DNA from: Marvinbryantia formatexigens DSM 14469
Lineage (GTDB): Bacteria; Bacillota; Clostridia; Lachnospirales; Lachnospiraceae
Direction: 5' to 3'
DNA: 64,000 bases
Assembly (NCBI RefSeq): GCF_025148285.1
Contig: NZ_CP102268.1
Coordinates: forward strand, 2,149,001 to 2,213,000
A program made the position numbers and the translations under genes. Below the pieces are notes generated by a model. The model was not told where the DNA came from and searched no databases. It saw nothing but the letters and a program-made list of their open reading frames with translations. Of the stretch, positions 34,351-42,648 are shown piece after piece. How positions within the stretch are numbered: the stretch's first letter is position 1; the number at the start of each line of letters is the position of its first letter.

Positions 34351-36240
34351 ATGAAGGAATCAGTCAAAAGCAGAAAAAGATACTCTATGAAATGGAGGCT
34401 GGTGGGGATTCTGCTGCTTTGCTGGCTGATTCCTTTTTCTGTGATGTTTGGCATCATGGTAGTTTACGTGGCGTCAAACAACGGGGAAGCGACTGCGGAG
34501 AACTTCCGGAATCAGTTGGAATTTAACAATATGATTTGCATGGAGCGTCTGAATGCGGCGGTGGAAGCATCGCGTCAGGCATCGTATGACGGGCAGCTTC
34601 TGGATACAAACAGAAGGGCGGAGGCAGGCGGTCTTTCGGATATTGCGGCAAGGCGGGAATACATGGATTATCTGGCGGCGCATTATCTGAAAAATGAGGC
34701 GGCGTCCTGCACTTTTCTGTGGTTTTACAGCGAACCGGAAACGCTTTACAGCGTTTACAATGTAGGGGCGGAGGGAAGCTACCAGAAAACAAAAACCTTC
34801 CAGGACAGTGATTTTGCAGAAATTCAGCGTTATGCGGAAAATCTGGATACGAAAATAGGATTTCTGCTGCGGGACGGCAGACTTTACCTGGTCCGGAATC
34901 TGGTAGACAGCCATTTTGAGAAAAAGGGTGTGCTGGCAATCCGTCTGAATAAGGCGTACTGTTTCCAGAGCCTGTCGCAGTATCCTTCCGGGGACGGCGT
35001 CTGCGTAAAGCTCAATGAGCTGGAGCTGAATTTTGACGAACGCAGCAGGCAACTGAAGGAGTGGCTGGACGCCGGACAGGCAGAACAAAATGAGACATAC
35101 GCTGAAGCGGCTGCCGGGCAGGCAGCAGAGCAAGGAGAGGCACATGCCGGGCAGACTGAACAAAGTGTGACATACGCCGGACAGGAATGGATGGACACGG
35201 GCTATGTGTGGAATGGCGGACGGCTGTATGTTTCCGACAGCCGCTCCGGCAACAGTTTCCGGCTGGAGACAGTAATGCGGATGCAGAAGGAAATCACAAA
35301 ATATCCTTTCTACGGATATCAATATGTGATGGGCGGGCTGCTGCTCAGTCTGATTCCGCTGCTTCTGGTGGTGATTTCCACGGTGCGCAGGCAGGTGACG
35401 ATACCGGTGCAGCTTCTGAGCGACGGTGCGAGACATATTGAAAACGGGGAGATTGGTTACCAGGTGCAGGAGATTTCTGCAAACCAGGAGTTTTCCTACC
35501 TGAGGAACAATTTCAACGAAATGTCGTGTCATCTTAAACAGCAGTTTGACCGCATTTATGAGGAAGAGGTGGCGCTGCGCGAGGCAAAGATTATGGCACT
35601 GCAGTCACATATTAATCCGCATTTTCTGAACAATACGCTGGAGATAATCAACTGGGAAGCGCGTCTGAACGGGGACGAAAAGGTTTCCCGTATGATTGAA
35701 GCGCTGTCTGATGTGCTGGATGCCGCGCTGGACCGCCGGAAGTGTCCGCAGGTCCGCCTCTCGGAGGAAATGCAATATGTGAATTCTTATCTGTATATCA
35801 CAAAAGAGCGGCTGGGAGAGCGGCTTACGGTAAAGACGGATATCCCGGAAGAATTGTTGGACTGCATGGTGCCGCGTCTGGTTCTGCAGCCGGTGATTGA
35901 AAACGCCATTGAGCATGGTGTGGTGCCGAGCAAATCCGGCATGATTTTGATTCGCGCCTGGTGCGATGAGGCATATCTGTATCTGGAGACACAGAACGAT
36001 GGGAAAATGACGGAGGAGGACCGGGAAAAGATAGACCGCCTGCTGGCGCCGGAATACAGCAGCCGGAGCGAAAAAAGCGGAAACCTCGGCATTGCGAATG
36101 TAAATCAGCGGCTGCGCATCCTTTTCGGGGAGCCGTGCGGGCTTTCCATCACAGAAACCCCGGAGGGACGTGTAGCTGCAAAACTGACAGTTCCGTTTGA
36201 CAAAAGCTCATTTGTAAAGAATGACAAGAAAAAACAATAA
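34351..36240 (+). CDS. Sensor histidine kinase, YesM type
   Basis: About 629 residues from ATG 34351, chosen for GGAAAGGA upstream; an in-frame start at 34207 would add 48 basic residues. TM1 is at about 14-36, an extracytoplasmic sensor of about 290 residues contains a Gln/Ala/Glu-rich low-complexity stretch (about 255-280), TM2 is at about 320-340, then HAMP and His_kinase with N-P-H-F-L-N-N (H424; Asn where most have Tyr or Phe). The N-box is L-Q-P-V-I-E-N-A; the G1 box is eroded to Q-N-D-G-K-M where relatives have D-N/T-G-x-G-M. Its probable partner regulator lies beyond the transporter genes at 39837, an unusual split order. Confidence 0.9.
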   Translation: MKESVKSRKRYSMKWRLVGILLLCWLIPFSVMFGIMVVYVASNNGEATAENFRNQLEFNNMICMERLNAAVEASRQASYDGQLLDTNRRAEAGGLSDIAARREYMDYLAAHYLKNEAASCTFLWFYSEPETLYSVYNVGAEGSYQKTKTFQDSDFAEIQRYAENLDTKIGFLLRDGRLYLVRNLVDSHFEKKGVLAIRLNKAYCFQSLSQYPSGDGVCVKLNELELNFDERSRQLKEWLDAGQAEQNETYAEAAAGQAAEQGEAHAGQTEQSVTYAGQEWMDTGYVWNGGRLYVSDSRSGNSFRLETVMRMQKEITKYPFYGYQYVMGGLLLSLIPLLLVVISTVRRQVTIPVQLLSDGARHIENGEIGYQVQEISANQEFSYLRNNFNEMSCHLKQQFDRIYEEEVALREAKIMALQSHINPHFLNNTLEIINWEARLNGDEKVSRMIEALSDVLDAALDRRKCPQVRLSEEMQYVNSYLYITKERLGERLTVKTDIPEELLDCMVPRLVLQPVIENAIEHGVVPSKSGMILIRAWCDEAYLYLETQNDGKMTEEDREKIDRLLAPEYSSRSEKSGNLGIANVNQRLRILFGEPCGLSITETPEGRVAAKLTVPFDKSSFVKNDKKKQ

Positions 36241-36339
36241 ATCACAGCTCCAGTTATTCAAATTTCACGAAGAATAAGGCATAATAGAGCTACAAGGTTA
36301 CAGAAACGAAGAAAAATAAGAAAGACTGGAGGTATGGAA

Positions 36340-37647
36340 ATGAAGAAGAAATTAAGTTGTATGGCGGCAGGCGTGATGGTGCTGACGATGCTGGCAGGAG
36401 CGGCAACCGTGCAGGCGGAGGGCGTGGAGCTGAATGTGACGACGACGTTTGCAGGCGAGGACGGAAATGCGCAGAACTTTAAGAACGCCGTGGCGGCGTG
36501 GGAGGAAACGACCGGAAACAAGGTAAACGATGCTTCCGCAACCTCGGATGAAACCTTTAAGGCGCGTGTGGAAATGGATTTCCAGACAGGAGCGGACCCC
36601 GACGTACTGTTTTTCTTTAACGGCGCGGACGCAAATTCCTTTATCGAAGCGGGCAAGGTTGTTTCTATTGATACCATCCGTGAGACCTATCCGGAGTATG
36701 CGGCAAATATGAACGATGAGCTGATACCCGCCTCCATTGTGGACGGCATCCGGTATGCGGTTCCGGTAAACGGATTCTGGGAAGCGATGTTTGTAAACAC
36801 GGAAGTGCTGGAGGCAGCAGGCGTGGAGGTACCGGGCGCTGATTACACCTGGGACGCATTCCTTGAGGATTGCCAGAAGATTAAGGACGCGGGCTATTCT
36901 CCGATTGCGGCGGCGCTTGGAAACATTCCGCATTACTGGTGGGAATACTGCATTTTCAATAACGGGGACGTGGTAAATCATCTGACCATTCCGGCGTCGA
37001 TTGACGAGGCAGGCGCATGGGTAAGCGGTATGGAAGATATCAAGGCGCTGTACGAGGCGGGATATTTCCCGGAGAACACGCTTTCCGCAACAGATGACGA
37101 AACATTTGCAGCGTTTATCGAAGGCAAAGCGGCATTTCTGATTGACGGTTCCTGGAAGGTTGGCGGTATCGCTGGCGCATGTCAGTCTGACCCGGAGGAT
37201 GCTTCTACGCTGGATACGGAAAAGCTGGATAAGTTTACCGTTACCTATGTTCCGGGCAAGGGCGAGAGAAAAGCAACTGATTTAATCGGCGGTCTTTCGA
37301 TGGGCTATTACATCAGCACGGCGGCGTGGGAAGACGAGGCAAAGCGCGAAGCGGCAGTCAGCTTTGTGGAATATATGACAAGCGATGAAATGGTAGCAGA
37401 ATTTGCACAGCACACGGCTTCTGCATTGAAGGCAGCTCCGGAAGTGGATGAAGCGGCATTTAACTCCCTCCAGGTTAAGGCGATGGAGATGATGTCGGGC
37501 GTAACCTCTCTGACAGGCGCGGTACAGGATCTGTTTAACGGCGAATGCAGAGTATCCACCTTCGACGGAATGCCACAGATTGTGACGGGCGAGGTGACAG
37601 CGGAGGATGCAGTGGCGGAAGGTCTCGCTATCTACAATGAACAGTAA
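36340..37647 (+). CDS. Extracellular sugar-binding protein of ABC importer (SBP family 1)
   Basis: 435 residues from ATG 36340, which has GGAGG seven bases upstream; the earlier ATG at 36334 abuts that site. The signal peptide ends V-Q-A-E-G, a signal-peptidase-I-type site, with no lipobox cysteine although Gram-positive binding proteins are normally lipoproteins. The mature protein is a cluster-B (maltose/multiple sugar) binding fold, with A-D-P-D-V-L-F-F and the W-x-W and F-I-D/E-G-K-A-A-F blocks. It precedes two permease genes and should deliver the oligosaccharide that the GH94 enzyme splits. Confidence 0.9.
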   Translation: MKKKLSCMAAGVMVLTMLAGAATVQAEGVELNVTTTFAGEDGNAQNFKNAVAAWEETTGNKVNDASATSDETFKARVEMDFQTGADPDVLFFFNGADANSFIEAGKVVSIDTIRETYPEYAANMNDELIPASIVDGIRYAVPVNGFWEAMFVNTEVLEAAGVEVPGADYTWDAFLEDCQKIKDAGYSPIAAALGNIPHYWWEYCIFNNGDVVNHLTIPASIDEAGAWVSGMEDIKALYEAGYFPENTLSATDDETFAAFIEGKAAFLIDGSWKVGGIAGACQSDPEDASTLDTEKLDKFTVTYVPGKGERKATDLIGGLSMGYYISTAAWEDEAKREAAVSFVEYMTSDEMVAEFAQHTASALKAAPEVDEAAFNSLQVKAMEMMSGVTSLTGAVQDLFNGECRVSTFDGMPQIVTGEVTAEDAVAEGLAIYNEQ

Positions 37648-37834
37648 TGACCGGCACAGCCTGCGGTAAGGCTTGCGCAAAGGCGGATGCCGGACGCGGG
37701 TAAAAACGGGGATGCTGCGGATATCATATCTTTCCGGACACGGAATGTCTGCCCAGACAGAGTATTTGGCGCGGGACACCCGGATGGGATGATATCCGGC
37801 AGTATCCCCTTTCTACATCACTAGGAGGCATAAA

Positions 37835-38722
37835 ATGGGAGCAAATATTTATCGAAATAAAAAGCCGCTGCTGTTTTTTCTGGTTCCGGCGTTTGCGTTT
37901 ATGGTCGTGTTCCTGCATTATCCATTTGTTATGAATATTCTCAACAGCTTTCAGAATATCGGCGGTCTGGCGGCGCAGAGCAAGGGCTTTCTGGATCCGT
38001 GGTATTCGAATTATGCCGAAATGCTGAAGGATAAAAATCTGTGGATCGCACTGAAAAACACGCTGATTCTGATGGCTTCGACCGTGGTTTTCCAGGTGGG
38101 GATCGCGCTGGTGCTGGCGATTATGGTTGATCAGATTACTGTCGGGAAAAAATTTTTCCGGGTGGTTTATTTCTTTCCGATTGTGATTTCGGCAACAGCG
38201 CTTGGGTTGATGTTTAACCTGGTATTTCTGCGTGACAAGGGTATGGTAAACCAGCTTCTGGAGCTTCTGGGAAGAACGGAGCTGATTGACTGGAAGGATA
38301 AAAGCCGTGCTCTTGTGACAATGCTGCTGCCAGTCATGTGGCAGTATGTTGGATTTTATTTTGTGATTATTGTGACGGGGCTGAACAATATCTCAGATGA
38401 TTTATATGAAGTGGCGTCGATCGATGGGGCGACCAGATGGCAGCGTATCCGTTACATTACCCTTCCTTTGTTACATAATGTTCTCTGTACCTGCGTGGTG
38501 CTTGCCGTTACCGGTGCACTGAAGGCGTTTGATTTGCCGTGGATTATGTTTCCGAAGGGAATGCCGCTCAATTCCACCTGGCTGACCAGCACTTATATGT
38601 ATTACCATGCGGTGGAGACGCGCAATACGGATTACGGCTGCGCGATTGCCGTGCTGATTGTAGTGCTGGGCGTGGTGTCGGCGAAGGTTGTAAACCGGAT
38701 ATTTAAAGAAAAGGATTACTGA
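37835..38722 (+). CDS. Sugar ABC transporter permease, MalF-like
   Basis: A 295-residue membrane protein with six predicted segments, the first at about 12-32. The EAA loop is present as Y-E-V-A-S-I-D-G-A-T-R-W-Q-R-I-R-Y-I-T-L-P, the contact with the ATPase. It forms the channel with the MalG-like subunit encoded 13 bases downstream. No ATPase gene is in the cluster. AGGAGG lies upstream of ATG. Confidence 0.93.
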   Translation: MGANIYRNKKPLLFFLVPAFAFMVVFLHYPFVMNILNSFQNIGGLAAQSKGFLDPWYSNYAEMLKDKNLWIALKNTLILMASTVVFQVGIALVLAIMVDQITVGKKFFRVVYFFPIVISATALGLMFNLVFLRDKGMVNQLLELLGRTELIDWKDKSRALVTMLLPVMWQYVGFYFVIIVTGLNNISDDLYEVASIDGATRWQRIRYITLPLLHNVLCTCVVLAVTGALKAFDLPWIMFPKGMPLNSTWLTSTYMYYHAVETRNTDYGCAIAVLIVVLGVVSAKVVNRIFKEKDY

Positions 38723-38735
38723 GAGGGGGAGAAGG

Positions 38736-39602
38736 ATGCGTAAAAAAGCAGGAACAGGAAGCAGTCTGTGGAAGATACCGGTGTACGCGGTGCTGATTTT
38801 CTGGGCGCTTACCACAATTTATCCGCTGTTCTGGGTGGCAATAAATTCTTTTAAGGTGAAAAACGAAATCCTTGCCAACTCGTTTTCTCTGCCGGTCGGG
38901 GATTTGTTTACGCTGGCAAATTATAAGCGGGCGTTTGAACGCGTACCGATTCTGGGCGCTTATGCGAACAGCCTGATTCTCTCCGGAACCGTGACGGTGG
39001 CGGTGATGGCGCTTGCGGGGCTTGCGGCGTTTGCACTGGTCCGCTATCAGTTTAAGGGGCGGGATTTTCTGATGTCGGTCGTGGTGGGCAGCATGATGTT
39101 TCCGGCGTTTTCCACGATTGTCCCGGTGTTCCGCATGGAGGCGTCCTGGGGGCTGGTAAATACGAGCAACCGCTGGATTTCTCTGTTTTCCTGCGCTCTT
39201 CCGCAGATTGCCGGAAATCTTTCTTTTGCAATCATTGTGCTCTCCGGCTATATCCGCTCGCTTCCTATCGAGCTGGAGGAAGCGGCATATATGGAGGGCT
39301 GCTCGACCTTTAAGATTTTTACAAGGATCGTGGTTCCGATGGCAAAGCCGTCGTTTGCTACAGTGGCGATTTTTTCTTTCCTCTGGAGCTATAACGATTT
39401 GTTTACGCAGACATTTTTCCTGCGCATCCAGCCGCAGTGGGCAATTACCCGCCTGCTTAAAGAGCTGACCGCGATGGAGGGCACCAACTATGGTCTGATG
39501 GCGGCGGCAGTGACGATTGTGGTCGTACCGGTAATTATTGTCTATGCATTTTTGCAGAAGTATATTATAAAAGGGATGACAGCAGGCGCCATCAAGGGGT
39601 AA
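38736..39602 (+). CDS. Sugar ABC transporter permease, MalG-like
   Basis: A 288-residue membrane protein with six predicted segments and the EAA loop E-E-A-A-Y-M-E-G-C-S-T-F-K-I-F. The C-terminus K-G-M-T-A-G-A-I-K-G matches the fragment at the start of the window, so both importers belong to the same subfamily. It is the last transport gene of the cluster; the array of 36-bp repeats begins 82 bases after its stop. Confidence 0.93.
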   Translation: MRKKAGTGSSLWKIPVYAVLIFWALTTIYPLFWVAINSFKVKNEILANSFSLPVGDLFTLANYKRAFERVPILGAYANSLILSGTVTVAVMALAGLAAFALVRYQFKGRDFLMSVVVGSMMFPAFSTIVPVFRMEASWGLVNTSNRWISLFSCALPQIAGNLSFAIIVLSGYIRSLPIELEEAAYMEGCSTFKIFTRIVVPMAKPSFATVAIFSFLWSYNDLFTQTFFLRIQPQWAITRLLKELTAMEGTNYGLMAAAVTIVVVPVIIVYAFLQKYIIKGMTAGAIKG

Positions 39603-39684
39603 AATGCATACAGGAGACAGCGGGCGGCGTGAGCCGGAAGGATGGATAGCCAGATGATCTGAATGATGGTGATGGAAGACTGTA

Positions 39685-39828
39685 TATCCGGAGGACCTGG
39701 GTGAAAGAAGGATGGGTTGCTATCCGGAGGACCTGGGTGAAAGAAGGATGGGTTGCTATCCGGAGGGCTCAGATGACAGAAGGACGGGTTTCTATCCGGA
39801 TGGCTCAGATGACAGAAGGACGGGAGGA
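39685..39828 (+). repeat. 36-bp tandem repeat, four copies, ending at a ribosome site
   Basis: Copies start at 39685, 39721, 39757 and 39793. Copies 1 and 2 are identical; copies 3 and 4 are nearly identical to each other and diverge from 1-2 in the middle. The tail of copy 4 (GGGAGGA) is the ribosome site for the response regulator starting at 39837. Confidence 0.92.
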
Positions 39829-39836
39829 AGCGCGGA

Positions 39837-40883
39837 ATGTATAAGGTAGTGGTGGTGGACGACGAACCGATTATCGTGAAAGGGCTTACGCAGCTTATAC
39901 CGTGGGAGAAGTATGGGTGCGAGGTCGTGGGCACGGCGGAGGACGGCATGGAAGGGCTGGAAGTAATCCGGAAGTGCCGCCCGGACATTATTTTTTCGGA
40001 TATTTATATGCCGAAAATGAACGGGCTTCTGATGGCGGCAGCGCTTAAATCGGAGTTTGAGGACACGCAGCTTACGATACTGACCGGCTACCGGGATTTT
40101 GAGCTGGCGCAGGAGGCAATCCGGCTTGGCGTGACGCGCTATATTCTGAAGCCCTCCAATATGGAGGAGCTGGAGGAAGCGCTGTGCGCGATGGTGCAGA
40201 ATCTGCAGAAGAAGGGCATTGACGGGCAGACGGGCGCAGAAGCCGGGCAGAATCCTCCGGGGCAGACGATGGAGAAGAGCAATCAGGGGCAGATAAAGGA
40301 AAAAAGTAATCCGGAGAAAAGAACAGAGATGAACGGTCGGGGGCAGATACCGGTGAAGGACAATCCGGAGATGAACGGTCGGGAGCAGATGCCAGTGAAG
40401 GATAATCCGGAGATGAACGGTCGGGAGCAGATACCGGTGAAGGGCAATCCGGAGATGAACGGTCGGGAGCAGATGCCGGTGAAGAACAATCCGGTGAAGA
40501 GACCGGAGCAGGGGCAGAAATCCGGGGAAGCTCTACGGGAGACGGGAGAGGCGAAAACCCCGGCGGGAAGCTTTCTGGTAAATAAGGCGTTGGAATATAT
40601 GCAGAAGAATTACCGGCGCAAGGTGACGCTCACCGATGTCGCCGACAGTATTTTTGTCAGTCAGTGGCATCTGAGCAAGCTGCTGAACAGTCATACCGGG
40701 CAGAGCTTTTCCGAGCTGATGAACAGTATCCGTGTGGAGGAAGCGAAAAAGCTTCTGGAAGATCCGGCGCTTCGCGTGGGCGATGTGGCGGAGCAGGTGG
40801 GCTTTGTGGACATGGCGCATTTCTCGCGCGTGTTTAAGAAGGTGACGGGAATCTCCGCAAATGAATTCCGCAACCGGTTGTAG
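39837..40883 (+). CDS. Response regulator with AraC-type output and a repetitive linker
   Basis: A 348-residue regulator. The receiver (1-120) has D8, D9, E10 and phospho-acceptor D55. Residues about 130-235 are not the usual folded middle region but a hydrophilic linker containing four 14-residue repeats of the form N-P-E-M-N-G-R-E-Q-(M/I)-P-V-K-x. The C-terminal 105 residues are a normal AraC double helix-turn-helix. Most YesN proteins are about 480-540 residues, so the central domain is replaced. It lies beyond the importer genes whose transcription it probably controls, with its kinase upstream of them. Confidence 0.9.
   Translation: MYKVVVVDDEPIIVKGLTQLIPWEKYGCEVVGTAEDGMEGLEVIRKCRPDIIFSDIYMPKMNGLLMAAALKSEFEDTQLTILTGYRDFELAQEAIRLGVTRYILKPSNMEELEEALCAMVQNLQKKGIDGQTGAEAGQNPPGQTMEKSNQGQIKEKSNPEKRTEMNGRGQIPVKDNPEMNGREQMPVKDNPEMNGREQIPVKGNPEMNGREQMPVKNNPVKRPEQGQKSGEALRETGEAKTPAGSFLVNKALEYMQKNYRRKVTLTDVADSIFVSQWHLSKLLNSHTGQSFSELMNSIRVEEAKKLLEDPALRVGDVAEQVGFVDMAHFSRVFKKVTGISANEFRNRL
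40326..40493 (+). repeat. 42-bp in-frame tandem repeat inside the response regulator gene, four copies
   Basis: Copies start at 40326, 40368, 40410 and 40452, each beginning GAGATGAACGGTCGGG. The period is a multiple of three, so copy-number change alters linker length without shifting frame. Confidence 0.92.
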
Positions 40884-40932
40884 CGGGTGCCGGTAATGGC
40901 TCAGGTTATTTTCGTGCTATATGAAAAAGAGG

Positions 40933-40976
40933 GTATCGCATTATCACCTGGAGAGATGATTTTGCGATACTTTTTC
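40933..40976 (+). terminator. Terminator after the response regulator
   Basis: Arms GTATCGCA and TGCGATAC enclosing a 22-base loop that itself can pair (TATCA/TGAT), followed by TTTTTCT. Confidence 0.8.
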
Positions 40977-41094
40977 TGTTGTGAAAACAAATGGATGTAT
41001 AACATATTTCAAAAGAAGATTTAAACAAAGTGAGTGATATATAAATATTATATTGCATAATTTAAAAAACATGATACAATATAAAAAGAATGTG

Positions 41095-41123
41095 TTGACA
41101 TGAAGACGGAGTTATGCAATAAT
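41095..41123 (+). promoter_or_regulatory. Promoter of the higBA operon
   Basis: Perfect TTGACA at 41095-41100, 17-base spacer, AATAAT at 41118-41123. It overlaps what would be the first codons of a longer higB frame starting at 41100, which argues that translation really begins later at 41163. Confidence 0.7.
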
Positions 41124-41126
41124 ATA

Positions 41127-41144
41127 ATTAACCAAAAGGTTAAT
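41127..41144. promoter_or_regulatory. Probable HigA operator (inverted repeat)
   Basis: ATTAACC AAAA GGTTAAT: perfect 7-bp arms with a 4-bp centre, lying between the -10 box and the proposed higB start, where a HigA dimer would block transcription. Confidence 0.7.
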
Positions 41145-41162
41145 AATGAGGAAAATATATTA

Positions 41163-41501
41163 GTGGAAATTACGTATGCTAATAACAAAGTAAAAAAGTA
41201 CTTTGAAGATTATAATAAAATGAAGAGAAAGATACCATATGAATGGGTCAGGACGATAAAAAAACATATGGACCGGCTGACAGCAGCGGAATGCTTTGGA
41301 GATTTTCTGAAACTGGGGCTGGGAAATCCAGAACGATTGGAAGGGTACAGGCAGATTCGGTATTCATTGCATGTTGCACCGAATGCAAGGCTGATTATTG
41401 AGCCGGATGCGGATCAGAAAACAATCATGATTTGTACGGAAATTGAGGTGGAGGGAGTGAGTGACTATCATGGCAGTAAAGAAAACTGGTATATCCCGTG
41501 A
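41163..41501 (+). CDS. higB: HigB-like toxin (RelE/ParE superfamily)
   Basis: 112 residues from GTG 41163, with GAGGAA upstream; this start gives the typical N-terminus V-E-I-T-Y-A-N-N-K-V-K-K-Y-F. Family HigB proteins are small ribosome-dependent mRNA interferases. The core L-G-N-P-E-R-L-E-G-Y-R-Q-I-R-Y-S and later strands fit HigB. The last 41 bases overlap the antitoxin gene, and the toxin-first order is that of higBA. The cell should be protected by the downstream HigA-like protein. Confidence 0.82.
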   Translation: MEITYANNKVKKYFEDYNKMKRKIPYEWVRTIKKHMDRLTAAECFGDFLKLGLGNPERLEGYRQIRYSLHVAPNARLIIEPDADQKTIMICTEIEVEGVSDYHGSKENWYIP

Positions 41502-42567
41502 TTTAGTGATTCATCCGGGAGAAACAATCGCAGATGTATTGGAAAACCGCGGAATCTCACAGGCAGAACTGGCATTGCGCACAGGGGTTTCTGCTGCGTA
41601 TGTAAGTAATGTGATTGCCGGAAAAAAGGGGATATCTGCAGGCTTTGCATCGGGATTGGAATATGCATTGGGAATTCCGGGGTCCTTCTGGCTGAATCTT
41701 CAGGCAAATTATGAGGCGGAGCTTCTGGAAATAAACGAGGGACAGACAATTACCGATGAAGAGCGGCGCACAAGGGAAGAGTTGAGAGATATAGTGAAAT
41801 ATCTGAGACAGAAGGGGATGATTCCGGTACGGGAAAGCAGGGATGATTCCATTCTTTCGTTGAGAAAGGCTTTGCAGATTAGTAATATAGCGAATCTGAG
41901 GGAACTGGTTCCGGACGGTGTTTTTCGGATGGCTGCAAATATCTCGGTAAATCAGAATGTGCTTGGGGCATGGATCCGGTTGTGTCAGATTGAAGAAAGC
42001 AGTCAGGATATTTCGGCAAGATTTGAGAAAAAATATACGGATAGTCTGGTAAATGAGATAAAAGATATTATGTGCCGGCAGGATGCTGGCTTTCAGACAG
42101 AATTAAAGAATGTTATGAAAAAATATGGAATAGATTTTTCGATTGCAAAAAATTTCAGGGGAGCTCCTGTACAGGGCTATATTGCGCAGAAAAGTAACGG
42201 GGTATATCAGATGGTGCTGACAATACGGGGAGCTTTTGCAGACATTTTCTGGTTTTCGCTGCTTCATGAAATTGGACATATCGTTAACGGTGATGTGAGA
42301 AAAGGTTTGAAGTTTATAGATGATGGCAGTGATTGCGATAAAGAAACTGCGGCTGATTGTTTTGCGGGTGAAAAGCTTTTGTCTCCGGAAAGCTATAAAG
42401 CATTTATTCAAAAAAAGGATTTTTCCATAGAAGCGATACAGCGTTATGCGAAAACCCAGAATGTGATGCCATATATTGTGATAGGCAGACTACAGAAAGA
42501 AGGATATCTGGATTACAGAACCTACAGTAACTATAAATTGCGCTATAAATGGCAAAAAGAGAGTTAA
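41461..42567 (+). CDS. higA: HigA-like antitoxin fused to ImmA/IrrE (M78) metallopeptidase domain
   Basis: A 368-residue protein. GTG 41461 has GGAGGG five bases upstream; ATG 41470 is an alternative. Residues about 15-80 are the XRE helix-turn-helix of HigA (H-P-G-E-T-I-A-D-V-L-E and G-V-S-A-A-Y-V-S-N-V). The second half carries the zinc protease motif H269-E270-x-x-H273 (L-H-E-I-G-H) of the ImmA/IrrE family. Plain HigA is about 100 residues, so this is the long peptidase-bearing class. The peptidase may degrade a repressor or the antitoxin part itself; that is not established. Confidence 0.85.
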   Translation: MTIMAVKKTGISRDLVIHPGETIADVLENRGISQAELALRTGVSAAYVSNVIAGKKGISAGFASGLEYALGIPGSFWLNLQANYEAELLEINEGQTITDEERRTREELRDIVKYLRQKGMIPVRESRDDSILSLRKALQISNIANLRELVPDGVFRMAANISVNQNVLGAWIRLCQIEESSQDISARFEKKYTDSLVNEIKDIMCRQDAGFQTELKNVMKKYGIDFSIAKNFRGAPVQGYIAQKSNGVYQMVLTIRGAFADIFWFSLLHEIGHIVNGDVRKGLKFIDDGSDCDKETAADCFAGEKLLSPESYKAFIQKKDFSIEAIQRYAKTQNVMPYIVIGRLQKEGYLDYRTYSNYKLRYKWQKES

Positions 42568-42648
42568 AGCTTTTCTGCATGAGAATGTCCTGTTTTCCCT
42601 GGAATAAGAGTGACCAAAAGGGCTGCCCGTGGAAAACAGGAGACGCTT

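Noticed and set aside
39542-39988. 148-codon minus-strand frame with Pro/Ser/His repeats
   Set aside because: Its repeats are only the 36-bp DNA array read on the other strand; it overlaps the permease end and the regulator start.
40283-40489. 68-codon minus-strand frame of repeated FTGICSRPFISG
   Set aside because: Antisense reading of the 42-bp repeats inside the response regulator gene.
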